56,472 nucleotides of DNA from a virus. Below the pieces are notes generated by a model that worked only from the letters and a program-made list of their open reading frames with translations, was not told the DNA's origin and searched no databases. Positions 48,582-56,221 of this stretch are shown piece by piece. Each line of letters begins with the position of its first letter. Positions within the stretch are counted from its first letter, which is position 1. The position numbers were made by a program, and so were the translations under genes. The DNA lies in the IMG/VR virus record IMGVR_UViG_3300019926_000239, positions 1-56,472 of that record; one strand, written 5' to 3'.

Positions 48582-48640
48582 CATAAGGTATAAGTAGTAC
48601 CGCGGTGAATGGACGAATGCGAGCAAAGAGGTGAACCCAA
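48582..48640 (+). promoter_or_regulatory. Shared promoter and leader, type II
   Basis: CATAAGGTATAAGTAGTACC, GCGGTGAATGGACGAATGCG, AGCAAAGAGGTGAACCCAA then ATG at 48641. Confidence 0.75.
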
Positions 48641-49063
48641 ATGACACACGAACGCAAGCACGTAAGCGAGTATAGTGGCGAAAAGAGGTACGAGATGGAA
48701 GCCGCCTTCGGTGAGGACGCGACCGTGGTGGAACTCGACACGGACGAACTTGAGAGCGCGGGGCGCGACGAGAATGAGCCGTCGGCGCGTGAGGAGTTCC
48801 ACACCGACATCGAGGAGGGCGACAAGATAGTGGTGCGCTTCGGCAGCGGCAAACTTGCGGAGGACATCGTGACCGACGTAAAGAGTTGGGGCTTCACGAC
48901 GGACGGCGTGCGCACCACCGAACACTACGAAGGTGAGACGACGGGATGGTTTGGCAGCACGTACCGCTTCGAGGACTTTGGTGGGTTTGACGACCGCGGC
49001 GTTAACTACGAACTCGTCGAACACGTGCCCGCGGCGGAACACGACGAGGAGGTGAGCCACTAA
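48641..49063 (+). CDS. Hypothetical protein, 140 aa
   Basis: Charged N-terminal half; the middle (IEEGDKIVVRFGSGKLAED) is a GDKI-type barrel strand pattern seen in other small proteins here. Gly and aromatic residues follow (WFGSTYRFEDFGGFDDRG). No Cys. The stop shares bases with the next ATG. Confidence 0.7.
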   Translation: MTHERKHVSEYSGEKRYEMEAAFGEDATVVELDTDELESAGRDENEPSAREEFHTDIEEGDKIVVRFGSGKLAEDIVTDVKSWGFTTDGVRTTEHYEGETTGWFGSTYRFEDFGGFDDRGVNYELVEHVPAAEHDEEVSH

Positions 49064-49233
49064 TGGGGCGGCGCTACGCGGCAAAGGTAACAACCACGCG
49101 CGCCGAGGATGTTGAGGTGCGCGTAACCGCCGGCAGCGAGGACGAGGCAAAGAGCGCGGCGCTACGTAGGGCAACGCACCAGGTGGTTGGTGACGACCCG
49201 TACGTGACCGAGGTTGAGGAGGTCGAGGGATGA
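49063..49233 (+). CDS. Small beta-alpha protein, paralogue of the gene at 46798
   Basis: Starts in a TAATG overlap. VTTTRAEDVEVRVTAGSEDE then AKSAALRRATHQVV mirrors the strand-strand-helix pattern of the 53-aa reverse-strand protein. 56 aa. The stop overlaps the next start. Confidence 0.65.
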   Translation: MGRRYAAKVTTTRAEDVEVRVTAGSEDEAKSAALRRATHQVVGDDPYVTEVEEVEG

Positions 49234-49463
49234 GCGACCACGCCGACGTGTTCGACTCATACGTTGAGGAGGGCACCGTGTTTGAACGCCGTAGCACCGG
49301 CGGGCGTGTCACGGTTGAGGGCATCGCACTCGATGAGGATGCGCGCGTCCACGTCTACATCACCGACGAGGAAGCGGGTTATGACAACGACTCGGTTTAC
49401 CTCGGCGACCTGGTGGATGCGGTTGAGCGTGGAGAGTTGCGGCAACTCACGGCGCGCGCGTAA
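49230..49463 (+). CDS. Small beta-rich protein, 77 aa
   Basis: ATGA overlap. TVFERRSTGGRVTVEGIALD, then VYLGDLVDAVERGEL; looks like a small barrel with a C-terminal helix. Third gene of the unit after the promoter at 48582. Confidence 0.65.
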   Translation: MSDHADVFDSYVEEGTVFERRSTGGRVTVEGIALDEDARVHVYITDEEAGYDNDSVYLGDLVDAVERGELRQLTARA

Positions 49464-49541
49464 CGCCGCGGTCAAACGTGGTTTCCGGCGGCATCGACAC
49501 ACCTATTTTCGCAGAATACCGGAAGGCAGCACGACACCGAG

Positions 49542-49603
49542 GCATAAGGTATAAGTGGTACCGGTGCGGAGTCATGGATGCGAGCAAAGAGGTGAACCCC
49601 AAA
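49542..49603 (+). promoter_or_regulatory. Shared promoter and leader, type II
   Basis: CATAAGGTATAAGTGGTACC, GGTGCGGAGTCATGGATGCG, AGCAAAGAGGTGAACCCC then AAAATG (start 49604). Almost the same as the promoter at 56160. Confidence 0.75.
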
Positions 49604-49873
49604 ATGACACAAGAGTTCCCCGAAACCGTGACGTGTGGCGCGTGCATCGTAGACAGCATCGAAAACGACGGCGGCGAACCAGCGGACGCCGAACTCGACA
49701 CCGTGAAGGAGGTCAACGGTTGGATTAACGAAGCAAGCGTGTACGAGGTAGCCGAATACGAGTGCCCGGAATGCGGCGGCACCGGCAGCATCCACGAAAG
49801 CGGTGGACGCCTCGGCGTGTGCGCCACACCCAAGCCACCCCAGGAACCACCCGTTGCCCCGGAACACAAGTAG
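49604..49873 (+). CDS. Zinc-ribbon protein, 89 aa
   Basis: CGACIVDSIEN near the start and YECPECGGTGSIHESGG, GVC later give five cysteines and the CxxCxGxG form of DnaJ-like zinc units. Pro-rich end. Alone behind a shared promoter. Confidence 0.7.
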   Translation: MTQEFPETVTCGACIVDSIENDGGEPADAELDTVKEVNGWINEASVYEVAEYECPECGGTGSIHESGGRLGVCATPKPPQEPPVAPEHK

Positions 49874-49987
49874 GCGGGCAACCTCGACCACCATACCGCT
49901 AAACCGCCTCGACGCGGAGTGCGTCGGGCGGGGCGGTCGGGCAACCCGCCACCCGTACAACCGGCGGGCATAACAAAAGGTGATATA

Positions 49988-50835
49988 ATGGAAAGCCAAG
50001 ACAGCGAATTGGACTCGATGAAGGTATTGCCATCCGCCGCCGGCTTCGGCGACGTTGAGGAGGGCGCGGTCTACTACGGGCGCGTCAACAACGTTACCGA
50101 CTTCGGCGTGTTCGTAACACTCTCCGAGGGTTACGGCGACGACGAGGTTACGGGATTGATGCACATTAGCAACCTCAAGCCACTACACCGACCCACCGAC
50201 TTCGGTGTGGGCGACCAGGTGGCGGTTGAGGCGCAAGAGGTCAACGTACGGAAGCAAGAGATAGCCCTCGGCTTGGTGCGTGTGATTGAGGGGCTTAAGG
50301 GCACCAGCGACGACGAGGGTTGGAGTGGTGTGCGTGAACGCGTAGCCGCGGACGGCAGCGACGAGGACGAGGAGGATGAGAGCGTGCCGTGTGAGTATTG
50401 CGGTGAGCCGTTCGAGAACGACCACAACCTTGCGGTGAGCCGTTCGAGAACGACCACAACCGCCGCATACACGAAAACCGGTGGTGTGAGGAGAACCCCG
50501 ATAGCGCGCGCAACCAGGGCGCGGACAATACCGGCACCTCCTCGCAAGAGGCGGGCACCGGCGACGAGGATGAGGAGTTGGATGAGGGCAAGCAAGAGCG
50601 TGAGTTCGTTACGCAACCAGCGGAGGAGTTGGACGAGGCAGACCACACGGTTGGCACGCCCGCGGGTGAGGCGCGTGAGGCGGTAGACCTCAACCGCATC
50701 GTGGCAACGTTGCGCGATGAGCCGGATGTGCGTGATGTGGTGTTCGACGCGACGGAGTTGGGCGACCTCATCGGCTTCGAGTTCGATGAGGATGAGCGTG
50801 TGGTGGACATCAGCATAGACCTCTCGGACAAGTAG
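49988..50835 (+). pseudogene. S1-domain and zinc-finger gene broken by a 32-bp tandem duplication
   Basis: ATG at 49988 follows AAAAGGTGATATA. Residues about 18-95 are an S1 RNA-binding fold (GAVYYGRVNNVTDFGVFVTL, then GLMHISNLKP). A zinc finger CEYCGEPFENDHN comes next, but the 32-bp unit 50398-50429 is repeated at 50430-50461, shifting the frame; the present frame continues as an Arg/Thr-rich tail to 50686. Without the extra copy the gene would run to 50835 with a natural HENRWCEENPDS finger end and an acidic C-terminus of about 271 aa in total. Confidence 0.75.
50398..50461 (+). repeat. Exact 32-bp tandem duplication
   Basis: Two adjacent identical copies of TTGCGGTGAGCCGTTCGAGA and 12 more bases. 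The length is not a multiple of three, so the reading frame changes after it. Confidence 0.9.
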
Positions 50836-50945
50836 CGGCGCGGTAAGCCGCGGCGGCGCGCGGCGTGCGCACTCTCCGCCGTGGTAAATGCCACTTTTCT
50901 ATTACGCGAACGGGCAAACCCGCATACGGCAGCGCGATGGTGGTA

Positions 50946-51002
50946 CCCAAAGGTATAAGTAGTACCGGTACGGACGATAAGGTAGAAGGTGAGGTGAACC
51001 AA
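50946..51002 (+). promoter_or_regulatory. Shared promoter and leader, type I
   Basis: CCCAAAGGTATAAGTAGTAC, CGGTACGGACGATAAGGTAG, AAGGTGAGGTGAACCAA then ATG at 51003. Confidence 0.75.
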
Positions 51003-51338
51003 ATGACGCTAACACAAAACCCCAGGCAAGACGAACGCCGTAGCATAGAAGCCGAGAACATCCACTTCGACCTCGACCGCGATGAGTACGAGGTTGCGCT
51101 TGAGGTGCTTGAGGACGAACGCGACGAGGACGGCACCGTAACCGTAGACATAGACCTCATCACCGAGGCGATAGACGTGGTGCGTGAGGAGGTTACGGAG
51201 GCAGCACGCCCGCAAACACGTGAGAAAGCCGTGGCGCGCCGCGTTGGTGAGCGCGCGATGGAGAACGTAGACGAGGCGGTGCGCGACCTGGCATACGACT
51301 ACGAGTGGATAGAGGTGGCGGACGAGGTGAACCTATGA
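51003..51338 (+). CDS. Acidic helical protein, 111 aa
   Basis: Follows the shared leader. Mostly helix: DEYEVALEVLEDERDEDGTV, LITEAIDVVREEVTEAARPQ, ERAMENVDEAVRDLAYDY. No Cys. No recognised family. Overlaps the next start by four bases. Confidence 0.7.
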   Translation: MTLTQNPRQDERRSIEAENIHFDLDRDEYEVALEVLEDERDEDGTVTVDIDLITEAIDVVREEVTEAARPQTREKAVARRVGERAMENVDEAVRDLAYDYEWIEVADEVNL

Positions 51339-51634
51339 CGCAAGCGGCACTCGGCGACTTCGGCGACGACGGCGGCAGCACCGAGGAGGACGAGAGCGCG
51401 GGCATCACCCAGGCACCGGCACCCGCCGGCTTCGAGAGCGGCGAAACACTCACCCGCATCCGTGAGGGCGGGCGCATATACGCGGAGGTTGAGAGCGTGC
51501 CCGCGGCGAACAACATGGACGTTTACGAACTACGCGTAACCAACACGGAGGAGTCGAGCGCGGTGGGCGTGGGCAACCTCATAACCGCACACCAGGCGGC
51601 AATAGGCGACAAGTGGAGGAGGTGCGAGGAGTAA
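51335..51634 (+). CDS. Small acidic protein, 99 aa
   Basis: ATGA overlap. N-terminal Gly/Asp-rich flexible part, then GETLTRIREGGRIYAEVESV and MDVYELRVTN as strands. Second gene of a four-gene operon upstream of the portal. Confidence 0.65.
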   Translation: MTQAALGDFGDDGGSTEEDESAGITQAPAPAGFESGETLTRIREGGRIYAEVESVPAANNMDVYELRVTNTEESSAVGVGNLITAHQAAIGDKWRRCEE

Positions 51635-51990
51635 TGCCGTCGCTACGCCTATCGAAAGCGCGGTCACTCATCAAAGAGGAGACGCACGAATACCGTGGGC
51701 GTACGATAGAGGTTTACGCGTACGCCGAACTATACGACCGCCCACTACTCGACCGGTGGTTGTGGCACCGCCTCACGGGCAAACCAACCGCAAAGACGTA
51801 CGTAGGGCGGCATATACGCGCCGAGGTTGAGAGACGCGGCGGCGGCAGCAAGTACGTACACGACCGCATCAACAAGTACGGCAACCACCAGAAGCCGCAA
51901 ACCGAACTCAACCGGCACATCACTCACACACTACGCAAAGCGCAACGGTGGGTCGATAAGGACGAGGAGTTAGCCGCGGGGGCGCGGTAG
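51634..51990 (+). CDS. Basic hypothetical protein, 118 aa
   Basis: TAATG overlap with the previous gene. One of the few basic proteins (KARSLIKEETHEYRGRTIEV, RWLWHRLTGKPTAKTYVGRH). The C-terminal half is helical with many His and Arg. May bind nucleic acid. GGAGGTGCGAGGAG is the ribosome site. Confidence 0.65.
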   Translation: MPSLRLSKARSLIKEETHEYRGRTIEVYAYAELYDRPLLDRWLWHRLTGKPTAKTYVGRHIRAEVERRGGGSKYVHDRINKYGNHQKPQTELNRHITHTLRKAQRWVDKDEELAAGAR

Positions 51991-51991
51991 T

Positions 51992-52675
51992 ATGAGCGAA
52001 GTGCCGGACGCCGTGATGAGCGAACTCAACGAACTCATCGAGGAACGCACCAGGGACATGGTTGAGGCGAGCCGCAAACTCGATAAAGCACCTATGTGGG
52101 CGTGGCTACCGGGACGCGCGCTTAAGCCGCGCGAACTTGCGGCGGCGCTACCAAGAGAAATCGGCAACCTCGTCGTATATGCACCGGTAACGTTCGACGG
52201 CAAACACCCGCCGGTAGTTATCGACGAGGACGACGTGCTACGGGTGCGGTGGTTCCTCCTCAAAACCGAAAGCACGTACACCGAGGTCTTCCTACACCAC
52301 GTAATGAAGCCGAAGGTAAGACCAAGACCGTCATTACATGGGTGGCGGAAAGACCAGCGCGGGCGGGTTGAGGAGTTCCCCGACGTACAAGAGGCGGGCG
52401 CGTACTACCTACCTTCGGGTTGGGGCGCACCCGAATTAACAGCGATAGCCGGCTACTTCCAAGCCGACGGTATGGATTTCCCCTCATACCGTGAGGCGGT
52501 GGTTAAGGACGGGGAGACGCGCACAAGCCTATTCAAGAACGACGATAAGTTACACCTCACACGCCTCAACCTGGCAGCGGAGTCCAACCATCTCATGTCG
52601 AGCGACTATGAGGTGCTTAGTGAGGTACGTGAGGCGCTTGACGAGTTCGGCGATTGCTTAGAAGTTGAGTGGTAG
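51992..52675 (+). CDS. WLP-type domain protein, paralogue of the N-terminus at 38660, 227 aa
   Basis: ATG right after the previous stop. Residues about 30-110 contain APMWAWLPGRALKPRELAAA and VRWFLLKTESTYTEVFLHHV, matching the protein from 38660. Then a mixed alpha/beta part (YYLPSGWGAPELTAIAGYF). Lies directly upstream of the portal. Two copies in different operons suggest a viral domain with a partner common to both; function unknown. Confidence 0.65.
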   Translation: MSEVPDAVMSELNELIEERTRDMVEASRKLDKAPMWAWLPGRALKPRELAAALPREIGNLVVYAPVTFDGKHPPVVIDEDDVLRVRWFLLKTESTYTEVFLHHVMKPKVRPRPSLHGWRKDQRGRVEEFPDVQEAGAYYLPSGWGAPELTAIAGYFQADGMDFPSYREAVVKDGETRTSLFKNDDKLHLTRLNLAAESNHLMSSDYEVLSEVREALDEFGDCLEVEW

Positions 52676-52686
52676 CACGGCGATAC

Positions 52687-52696
52687 CTCTTTAACG
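52687..52696 (+). promoter_or_regulatory. TATA box, leaderless class, for the portal gene
   Basis: CTCTTTAACG is about 22-31 bp upstream of the portal ATG at 52718. No Shine-Dalgarno sequence is present there. Confidence 0.5.
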
Positions 52697-52717
52697 CACG
52701 CGCCGGTACGTGCCCGT

Positions 52718-54469
52718 ATGACCGACGAGGAACCAGAACGCGTCGAGGAGGGCGTTAACTCCGGCAAAGGGCATATCACACCCGCGGCTAACCAGGACGA
52801 GGGTGGGGGCGAGGGTGAGGAGGGTGGCGGTGAAGTTACGGCGGCAGCACTCTTACGTAGCGGCATCGACCCGTCGTTACTCACGGGCAACCTACGCGCC
52901 GGCGGAAGCCCTATGGGCACCACCACGGCGGACACCGTTCAGCGTGCGATGATTGCACGGCGCGCCGGACTTTCGCATGAGAACCACCGCGATTATTACG
53001 GCGTACTCGGCTACGACCGGCAACCTCTCGCCGAGGACTACTACGTTAAGTATCTACGCAACGACATCGCGCGCATCATCGTTGACAAGCCGGCGGAAGC
53101 CGCGTGGAAAGAGGCACCGGTGGTCGTGGATGATGCGGACGAGGGTGGCGACGAGGAACGTGCTACCGATTTCGAGAAGGCGGTGGAACGCCTCTTTAAC
53201 GAACACCGCGCACTCCACTATCTTGAGCGCGCCGACAAAGCCGCCGGCATAGGTGAGTACGGCATCCTACTCTTGGGCGTGCGTGATGGTGAGCGCGTGG
53301 AACTTAGTGAGGCACCGGACGAGAACTCTTACCGTAGCCTCACGGATACGGAGGGCGCGGGCACCAGCGACGACCTCGCGTACATGGCGACGTTTACCCA
53401 GGCATCCATAACGTCACTCAACATGGAAAACAACCCCAACTCGCCACGGTACGGTTTACCTAAGAGTTACGACGTTCAATTCAATAGCGGCGACTCGCAA
53501 ACGACGAAGACGGTACACCACAAGCGCGTTATCCATATCGCGGAGGGGCTACTCGAAAATGAGGTGTTCGGACGCCCGCGGCTTGAGCCGGTACTTAACC
53601 GGCTTGAGGATTTGGAAAAGGTGCTTGGTGGCAGCGCGGAGATGTTTTGGCGTGGTGCCGACCGCAAACTACAATTCAATTACACCGGCGACGGTTCGCC
53701 ACGGGACAGCGAGGCGCTACTTCAAAAAGGTGAGGAGTTGAACCACGGGCTACGCAACATCCTCCCCACCAGCAACATCGAGGTGAACGAGATAGGCGGT
53801 GAGGACGTAGACCCGTCGGGCGTGGTGGAACAGGAACTCAAGCATATCGCCGGCGCGGTGGGCATACCGCTACGTATGCTTACCGGTAGTGAGCGCGGTG
53901 AGTTGGCAAGCACGCAAGACCGCGCCACCTTCTACGAACGCATCTCCTCACGCCGCGAGCAATTTTGTGAGCCGAAGATATTGCGCCCGCTACTCGACCG
54001 CCTCATTTGGCTCGGCATACTACCGAAACCCGAGGGTGGTAGTTACACGGTTGAGTGGCAACCCCTCTTTGAACTCAACGAACTCGAACGCGCCGAGTTG
54101 AGGTCTAAAAACGCGAAGGCACTCAAAGCCGCCGCGCCTATGGGCGACCCCGCACAACTCGCCACGGTGCCGGAAATACGTAGTCTACTCTTTGACCTCT
54201 CGCCGGAACGTGGCAGCGAGGTGAGCGACGACGTGGGTGGTGAGGCACCGCCGGAAACACCGGACGAGGAGAACCCCGACGAGGGTGAGGACGCCGCGCA
54301 ACTACCGGAGGATATAGCCGACTTGGACGAGGTGGACGACGCGGAGTTCCGTGAGGTTATCGACGACCTCGACGGCGTGGACTCTTTGGAAGGTTTGGAC
54401 GAGTTGGACGAAAACCCAAACTCGAAAGCCTTACCTGATGGCGGCAACCGCACGGACGAGGAGTTGTAA
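52718..54469 (+). CDS. Portal protein (DUF1073-like), 583 aa
   Basis: After an acidic flexible N-terminus, the core reads YYVKYLRNDIARIIVDKPAE, AGIGEYGILLLGVRDG, VHHKRVIHIAEGLLENEVFG and VLNRLEDLEKVLGGSAEMFW, the phrases usual in DUF1073 portals. The HKRVIH and EYGILL patterns are strong signs. A long acidic tail (about 500-583) follows. Twelve copies would form the ring at the special head vertex. Next gene starts two bases after the stop. Confidence 0.85.
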   Translation: MTDEEPERVEEGVNSGKGHITPAANQDEGGGEGEEGGGEVTAAALLRSGIDPSLLTGNLRAGGSPMGTTTADTVQRAMIARRAGLSHENHRDYYGVLGYDRQPLAEDYYVKYLRNDIARIIVDKPAEAAWKEAPVVVDDADEGGDEERATDFEKAVERLFNEHRALHYLERADKAAGIGEYGILLLGVRDGERVELSEAPDENSYRSLTDTEGAGTSDDLAYMATFTQASITSLNMENNPNSPRYGLPKSYDVQFNSGDSQTTKTVHHKRVIHIAEGLLENEVFGRPRLEPVLNRLEDLEKVLGGSAEMFWRGADRKLQFNYTGDGSPRDSEALLQKGEELNHGLRNILPTSNIEVNEIGGEDVDPSGVVEQELKHIAGAVGIPLRMLTGSERGELASTQDRATFYERISSRREQFCEPKILRPLLDRLIWLGILPKPEGGSYTVEWQPLFELNELERAELRSKNAKALKAAAPMGDPAQLATVPEIRSLLFDLSPERGSEVSDDVGGEAPPETPDEENPDEGEDAAQLPEDIADLDEVDDAEFREVIDDLDGVDSLEGLDELDENPNSKALPDGGNRTDEEL

Positions 54470-54471
54470 GC

Positions 54472-55440
54472 GTGAGCGAGTGCGCGCATAACCACCAGGG
54501 TGGTGAGGCGCAAGAGGTGGTCGAACGCCTCACCGCAAACCGTACGTTCCCGCACGGCGGCAAAGACCCAACGGGCACCACCAAACTACGCGACCGGTAT
54601 GCGGGTGAGATGTACCGCCGGTTCCGCGCACTCAAAGGTCTGGTTCGGCAAGTTGTAGTCGAGGACGACGCGTTCAACCTCAAGAGCGAGGAACGGTTGA
54701 GCGGTAGCCGCGCGGAACAACGTGGTGCCGCACAAGAGCGCGACCGGTTTGGTATGAAGCCGCCGCGTAACGGCTTCGATTTCCCTAACGATGCGCGTAA
54801 GATTGAGGAGTTCAGCGAGTGGCTTGACGCGCAAGTGGATAAGGGCATCCTCGAACGCGTGCAACACAACCGCGGCGCACGTGATTCCTGGCAGCACACA
54901 TACATCCGCAACGCGTACCGTAAGGGCGTGGAACACGCCGAGCAAGCGATGCAAAGTGAGGGCATCGCCTCGGCGAGTGAGGTGTCGGCGGATGCGTTCA
55001 ACGCGCCGCGCCACACCGACGCCGCACAGATGTTATACGCGCGTGCTTATCGAGAACTCGACGGCGTGACGGCTAAAATGGGGCAAGAGATGAGCCGTAC
55101 GCTTGCGGAGGGTCTTACCCAGGGCAAGAACCCGCGTGCCGTTGCGCGTGACCTCAACGACCGCGTGGATAAGGTGGGCATCCGCCGCGGGCGTCTCATC
55201 GCACGCACCGAAACCATACGCGCGCATAATGAGGGTGCGCTTAACCGCTACCAGGATTTCGAGAAGCGGATGGACGGCGTTACGGTGAAGGCGGAGTGGA
55301 GTACGGCGGCGGATGCCAGGGTTTGCCCGCGGTGTGCGATGCTTGAGGGGCGGCGGTTCAAGATGAAAGAGGCGCGCGGACTCATACCACTACACCCTTT
55401 GTGCAGATGCACCGTCATACCGGTTAGGCAAAACACTTAA
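54472..55440 (+). CDS. MuF-like minor head protein, 322 aa
   Basis: GTG start. The C-terminal third holds the MuF domain: RLIARTETIRAHNEGALNRY, VKAEWSTAADARVCPRCAML, and GLIPLHPLCRCTVIPV, with the CPRC...HPLCRC cysteines. Portal followed by MuF is a standard pair in tailed viruses; the protein is packaged in the head near the portal and may be ejected with DNA. Confidence 0.85.
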   Translation: MSECAHNHQGGEAQEVVERLTANRTFPHGGKDPTGTTKLRDRYAGEMYRRFRALKGLVRQVVVEDDAFNLKSEERLSGSRAEQRGAAQERDRFGMKPPRNGFDFPNDARKIEEFSEWLDAQVDKGILERVQHNRGARDSWQHTYIRNAYRKGVEHAEQAMQSEGIASASEVSADAFNAPRHTDAAQMLYARAYRELDGVTAKMGQEMSRTLAEGLTQGKNPRAVARDLNDRVDKVGIRRGRLIARTETIRAHNEGALNRYQDFEKRMDGVTVKAEWSTAADARVCPRCAMLEGRRFKMKEARGLIPLHPLCRCTVIPVRQNT

Positions 55441-55514
55441 TGCTGGTGTGCCATAAACAGCGTGAGCGCGACGAGAACGGACGTTACGTATAACGCGCTT
55501 TTACCGGTGCGCAC
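55437..55514 (-). CDS. Possible single-helix membrane peptide, 25 aa
   Basis: A reverse frame in the 150-bp gap after the MuF gene: GTG start, MRTGKSALYVTSVLVALTLF then MAHQH. The hydrophobic run could cross a membrane. No strong leader; a weak TTTAG element lies upstream. It may be chance. Confidence 0.3.
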   Translation of the reverse strand: MRTGKSALYVTSVLVALTLFMAHQH

Positions 55515-55593
55515 GGATAACAACTAAACCCGCGTTGAGCGCGTTGGGTTTAAGTATCCGCCGGTACTATTTACACCCGTAGGTGAACCAATA

Positions 55594-56073
55594 ATGGCGA
55601 AACCAACAACGGCGGCACCGGATAGAGATACAAAAGAACGAGAGACACTCGCACAAATGGCGTCCCTCCTCACCGACGAGGGCTTGAGCCACGCGGAGGC
55701 GGTCTACTACTACCTTATCGACGTAGTGGGTGCCGACCGCTACTCCCAGGTGGCAGCGGAGAGCGGCACGTACGCCACGGGGCGCGATGCAAGTAGCATC
55801 AAAACCGTGCTTGACCGCGCGCGTGAGAAGGTCGAGAACCCCGACGCGTACACCGACCCGTATGATGCGCATAACCGTTTCCTGGTGAACGTGACCAGGC
55901 GTATGCGTGACGAGGGCGCTACACCACGCCGCGCGTTTTACGCGGCAGCACTCGATGTCAACGGCATCGAGAACCAACACCTCGCTACCGACCGCGGTAA
56001 GCCGTCTCCCTACGTTACGGGGCAAAAGCACGGCAACATCCGCGAGGCGGTGAGGAACGTCGGCGGCGCGTGA
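55594..56073 (+). CDS. Putative structural or accessory protein, 159 aa
   Basis: GTAGGTGAACCAATA precedes the ATG; a TATA-like GGGTTTAAGTATCC is at 55546. Helical: KERETLAQMASLLTDEGLSH, AVYYYLIDVVGADRYSQVA, AAALDVNGIENQHLATDRG. No known family. Located where a protease/scaffold or head protein gene would begin in related gene orders. Confidence 0.6.
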   Translation: MAKPTTAAPDRDTKERETLAQMASLLTDEGLSHAEAVYYYLIDVVGADRYSQVAAESGTYATGRDASSIKTVLDRAREKVENPDAYTDPYDAHNRFLVNVTRRMRDEGATPRRAFYAAALDVNGIENQHLATDRGKPSPYVTGQKHGNIREAVRNVGGA

Positions 56074-56076
56074 GGC

Positions 56077-56119
56077 GCGTGCCCGCGCGGCAACCCGCGG
56101 TTCGCGTACTATTCTACCA
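56077..56119. repeat. GC-rich intergenic repeat
   Basis: GCGCGTGCCCGCGCGGCAAC, then CCGCGGTTCGCGTACTATTC; a rearranged form of the copies at 8725 and 48501. Confidence 0.55.
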
Positions 56120-56159
56120 CTCTTAATATACCACCACGGCGGAGTGTGGCGATTGCCCC

Positions 56160-56221
56160 ACCATAAGGTATAAGTGCTACCGGTGCGGAGTCATGGATGC
56201 GAGCAAAGAGGTGAACCCCAA
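56160..56221 (+). promoter_or_regulatory. Shared promoter and leader, type II
   Basis: CCATAAGGTATAAGTGCTAC, CGGTGCGGAGTCATGGATGC, GAGCAAAGAGGTGAACCCC then AAATG. The upstream TGGCGATTGCCCCACCATAA also precedes the promoter at 35659. Confidence 0.75.

Noticed and set aside
50578-50835. Independent 85-aa gene
   Set aside because: It is the in-frame continuation of the S1/zinc-finger gene once the 32-bp duplication is removed, and it has no ribosome site.
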